Source of the DNA: Echinostoma caproni
Taxonomy: Eukaryota > Platyhelminthes > Trematoda > Plagiorchiida > Echinostomatidae
Assembly: GCA_900618425.1 (NCBI GenBank)
Contig: UZAN01039370.1
Location: 251,626-315,625, forward strand
Direction: 5' to 3'
DNA: 64,000 nucleotides
Shown: in pieces, positions 62,992 to 64,000 of the stretch
How the letters are laid out: each line of letters begins with the position of its first letter
Numbering within the stretch: position 1 is the first letter of the stretch
Program-made: the position numbers and the translations under genes
Notes under the pieces: generated by a model
Databases searched by the model: none
What the model was told of the DNA's origin: nothing
Seen by the model: only the letters and a program-made list of their open reading frames with translations

Positions 62992-63282
62992 TGTGGGCAG
63001 AATTGATATTGGTCATCAATTTTGAGTGCTCTCATTCAGCTGTAAACGAACATTTATATGAAGAAACACAAGAGTTGCATTAAATCACTGGAACAAGGTG
63101 CTGGACAAGTGAGTTGCGTGATTTGTGTTTCGTTAGCGGTTGAGGTCAAAATTAATATGGAGGTGAACTGATCCGAAGATGTGTTGAATGTGGTTGAGGG
63201 AGGGGGTGGAAAGGTCATGCTATGGCATAGTGGTATCAAGTGTGAATCATCACTACCGGGGCCAATATCAATTCTGCCCACA
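62992..63282 (+). mobile_element. Non-autonomous TIR element (MITE-like), copy 3, intact ends
   Basis: The ends are perfect inverted repeats of 21 bp whose inner 20 are GTGGGCAGAATTGATATTGG (62993-63012, and its complement at 63262-63281). The element is about 290 bp with no coding capacity. The flanks give a 6-bp direct repeat ACATAT if the element starts at G, or 4-bp CATA if it starts at the preceding T. The palindromic ATAT makes the duplication length ambiguous, so the superfamily cannot be fixed. Two further copies lie at 36629-36925 and 37010-37282. Open frames here are shadows. Confidence 0.88.
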
Positions 63283-64000
63283 CATATCTTCTTGTTTTGA
63301 TGAAATGCATAAGGAGAAAAGGTATTTTTTGTCTGTACAACCATATGAACCTTTGGGAGTTTCATCAGCAGTGCTAATTCATTGACCCAAACGAGTCTCT
63401 TTTCAATTTGCGTGGATCAAAACAACGCAGGTGAGCCGGATGGTAGATTGTATGCAATTGCGCTCCTCCTATCATCATTGGTCTGCACTAACGCTCTATT
63501 CGCTAGAATTTTGGATTCAACCAGTATTCAGAACAAGCGCAAGCAGTAATTTCAACATTTGCCTTCTTTGTGAATGAGAGATCTGGTAGAATCAAAACTT
63601 ACATCCATGTGTGTTGCTACTCCAAGTCACAAGTGATGTGTCTTTTCTAAAAATGTATTGACTATGTATTCGTTGTTGTTCGTTGCCAACCCTAATTCTC
63701 TCGTCAAAGATGTCCAGTCATGAGTTGTGTATGCACATGTCCCTTGTGCTCTCAAGTGAGCTCCTCTGCTTTCGCTCCTCTGCTTTTGCGTTTTGTTTTT
63801 ATTTTCACTATCAGATGGTTTTTACTTACTTGTTGGCAACTTCGGACACTTGCATTTTCCCTCTGCTTCCTTTTGATTCATCTCATGTGTCACGTTTTCC
63901 TACCAGACGTAGTTCTGTACTTGGCTGAGTGATGGAAAACCCTCCGAACTTGTTTCTCTTACAAACAAATTACCAGGTTTACACCAGTTACCATTGTATT
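63283..64000. other. Non-coding stretch
   Basis: No recognised gene. Two overlapping hydrophobic frames near 63700-63930 come from T-rich sequence and have no support. Confidence 0.45.

Noticed and set aside
63054..63365. Minus-strand frame sharing TQITQL-type sequence with the frame at 37098
   Set aside because: The similarity comes from both lying in copies of the TIR element; it is a repeat shadow, not a protein family.
806..63932. The many open frames of 60-120 codons on both strands taken as genes
   Set aside because: At this AT content random sequence gives about as many frames of this length; most lack a good start, splice sites, homology or protein-like composition.
1..64000. CRISPR array, bacterial operon, prophage or integrated virus
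   Set aside because: No regularly spaced repeats, no clustered co-directional genes, no viral structural or replication proteins; only retroelement RT domains are present.

Overview
The window is AT-rich, gene-poor nuclear DNA of a metazoan, most likely a parasitic flatworm and probably a trematode. The basis is the repeat content: a CR1-like LINE, an RTE-like LINE tail, a Ty3/gypsy relic, Penelope-like elements (PLEs), and tRNA-headed repeats carrying hammerhead-ribozyme-like motifs. That combination is known from schistosomes and related flukes. Three runs of N (20888-21352, 37283-38191, 48201-48856) and isolated Ns mark a draft assembly. I see no bacterial operon, CRISPR array, rRNA or credible functional tRNA gene. 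Layout: 1-5.1 kb holds a possible minus-strand spliced gene and an RTE-like LINE tail (3619-4125). 5-19 kb is mostly unrecognised, with a PLE fragment at 13250-13515. A gypsy RT relic lies at 19430-19697 and a TA repeat flanks the first gap. 22-31 kb contains isolated candidate exons and a tRNA-derived SINE head (26189-26262). 31.0-45.2 kb can be read as a plus-strand gene of five phase-compatible exons with long introns. One intron holds an inverted pair of copies of a TIR element (36629-36925 and 37010-37282), the second copy ending exactly at the assembly gap. A PLE RT scrap lies near 47.3 kb. The 52.5-63.3 kb stretch is a dense transposon district: a nearly complete but dead CR1-like LINE (52500-56160, minus), a SINE head, a decayed PLE (58920-60650, minus) with inverted hammerhead-bearing repeats, and an intact-looking 290-bp TIR element (62992-63282). 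No gene product could be named. Apart from the transposon proteins, most open frames of 60-120 codons are about what chance gives at this base composition. The exon calls rest only on splice-site context, reading phase and residue composition, and are given low confidence. The most interesting structure is at 58.5-60.0 kb. Two units, each a tRNA-like head followed 18-20 nt later by a hammerhead-like fold, lie on the plus strand. Each is paired with an inverted hammerhead copy on the minus strand, and one pair bounds a roughly 510-bp insertion that splits a PLE between its reverse transcriptase and GIY-YIG endonuclease.
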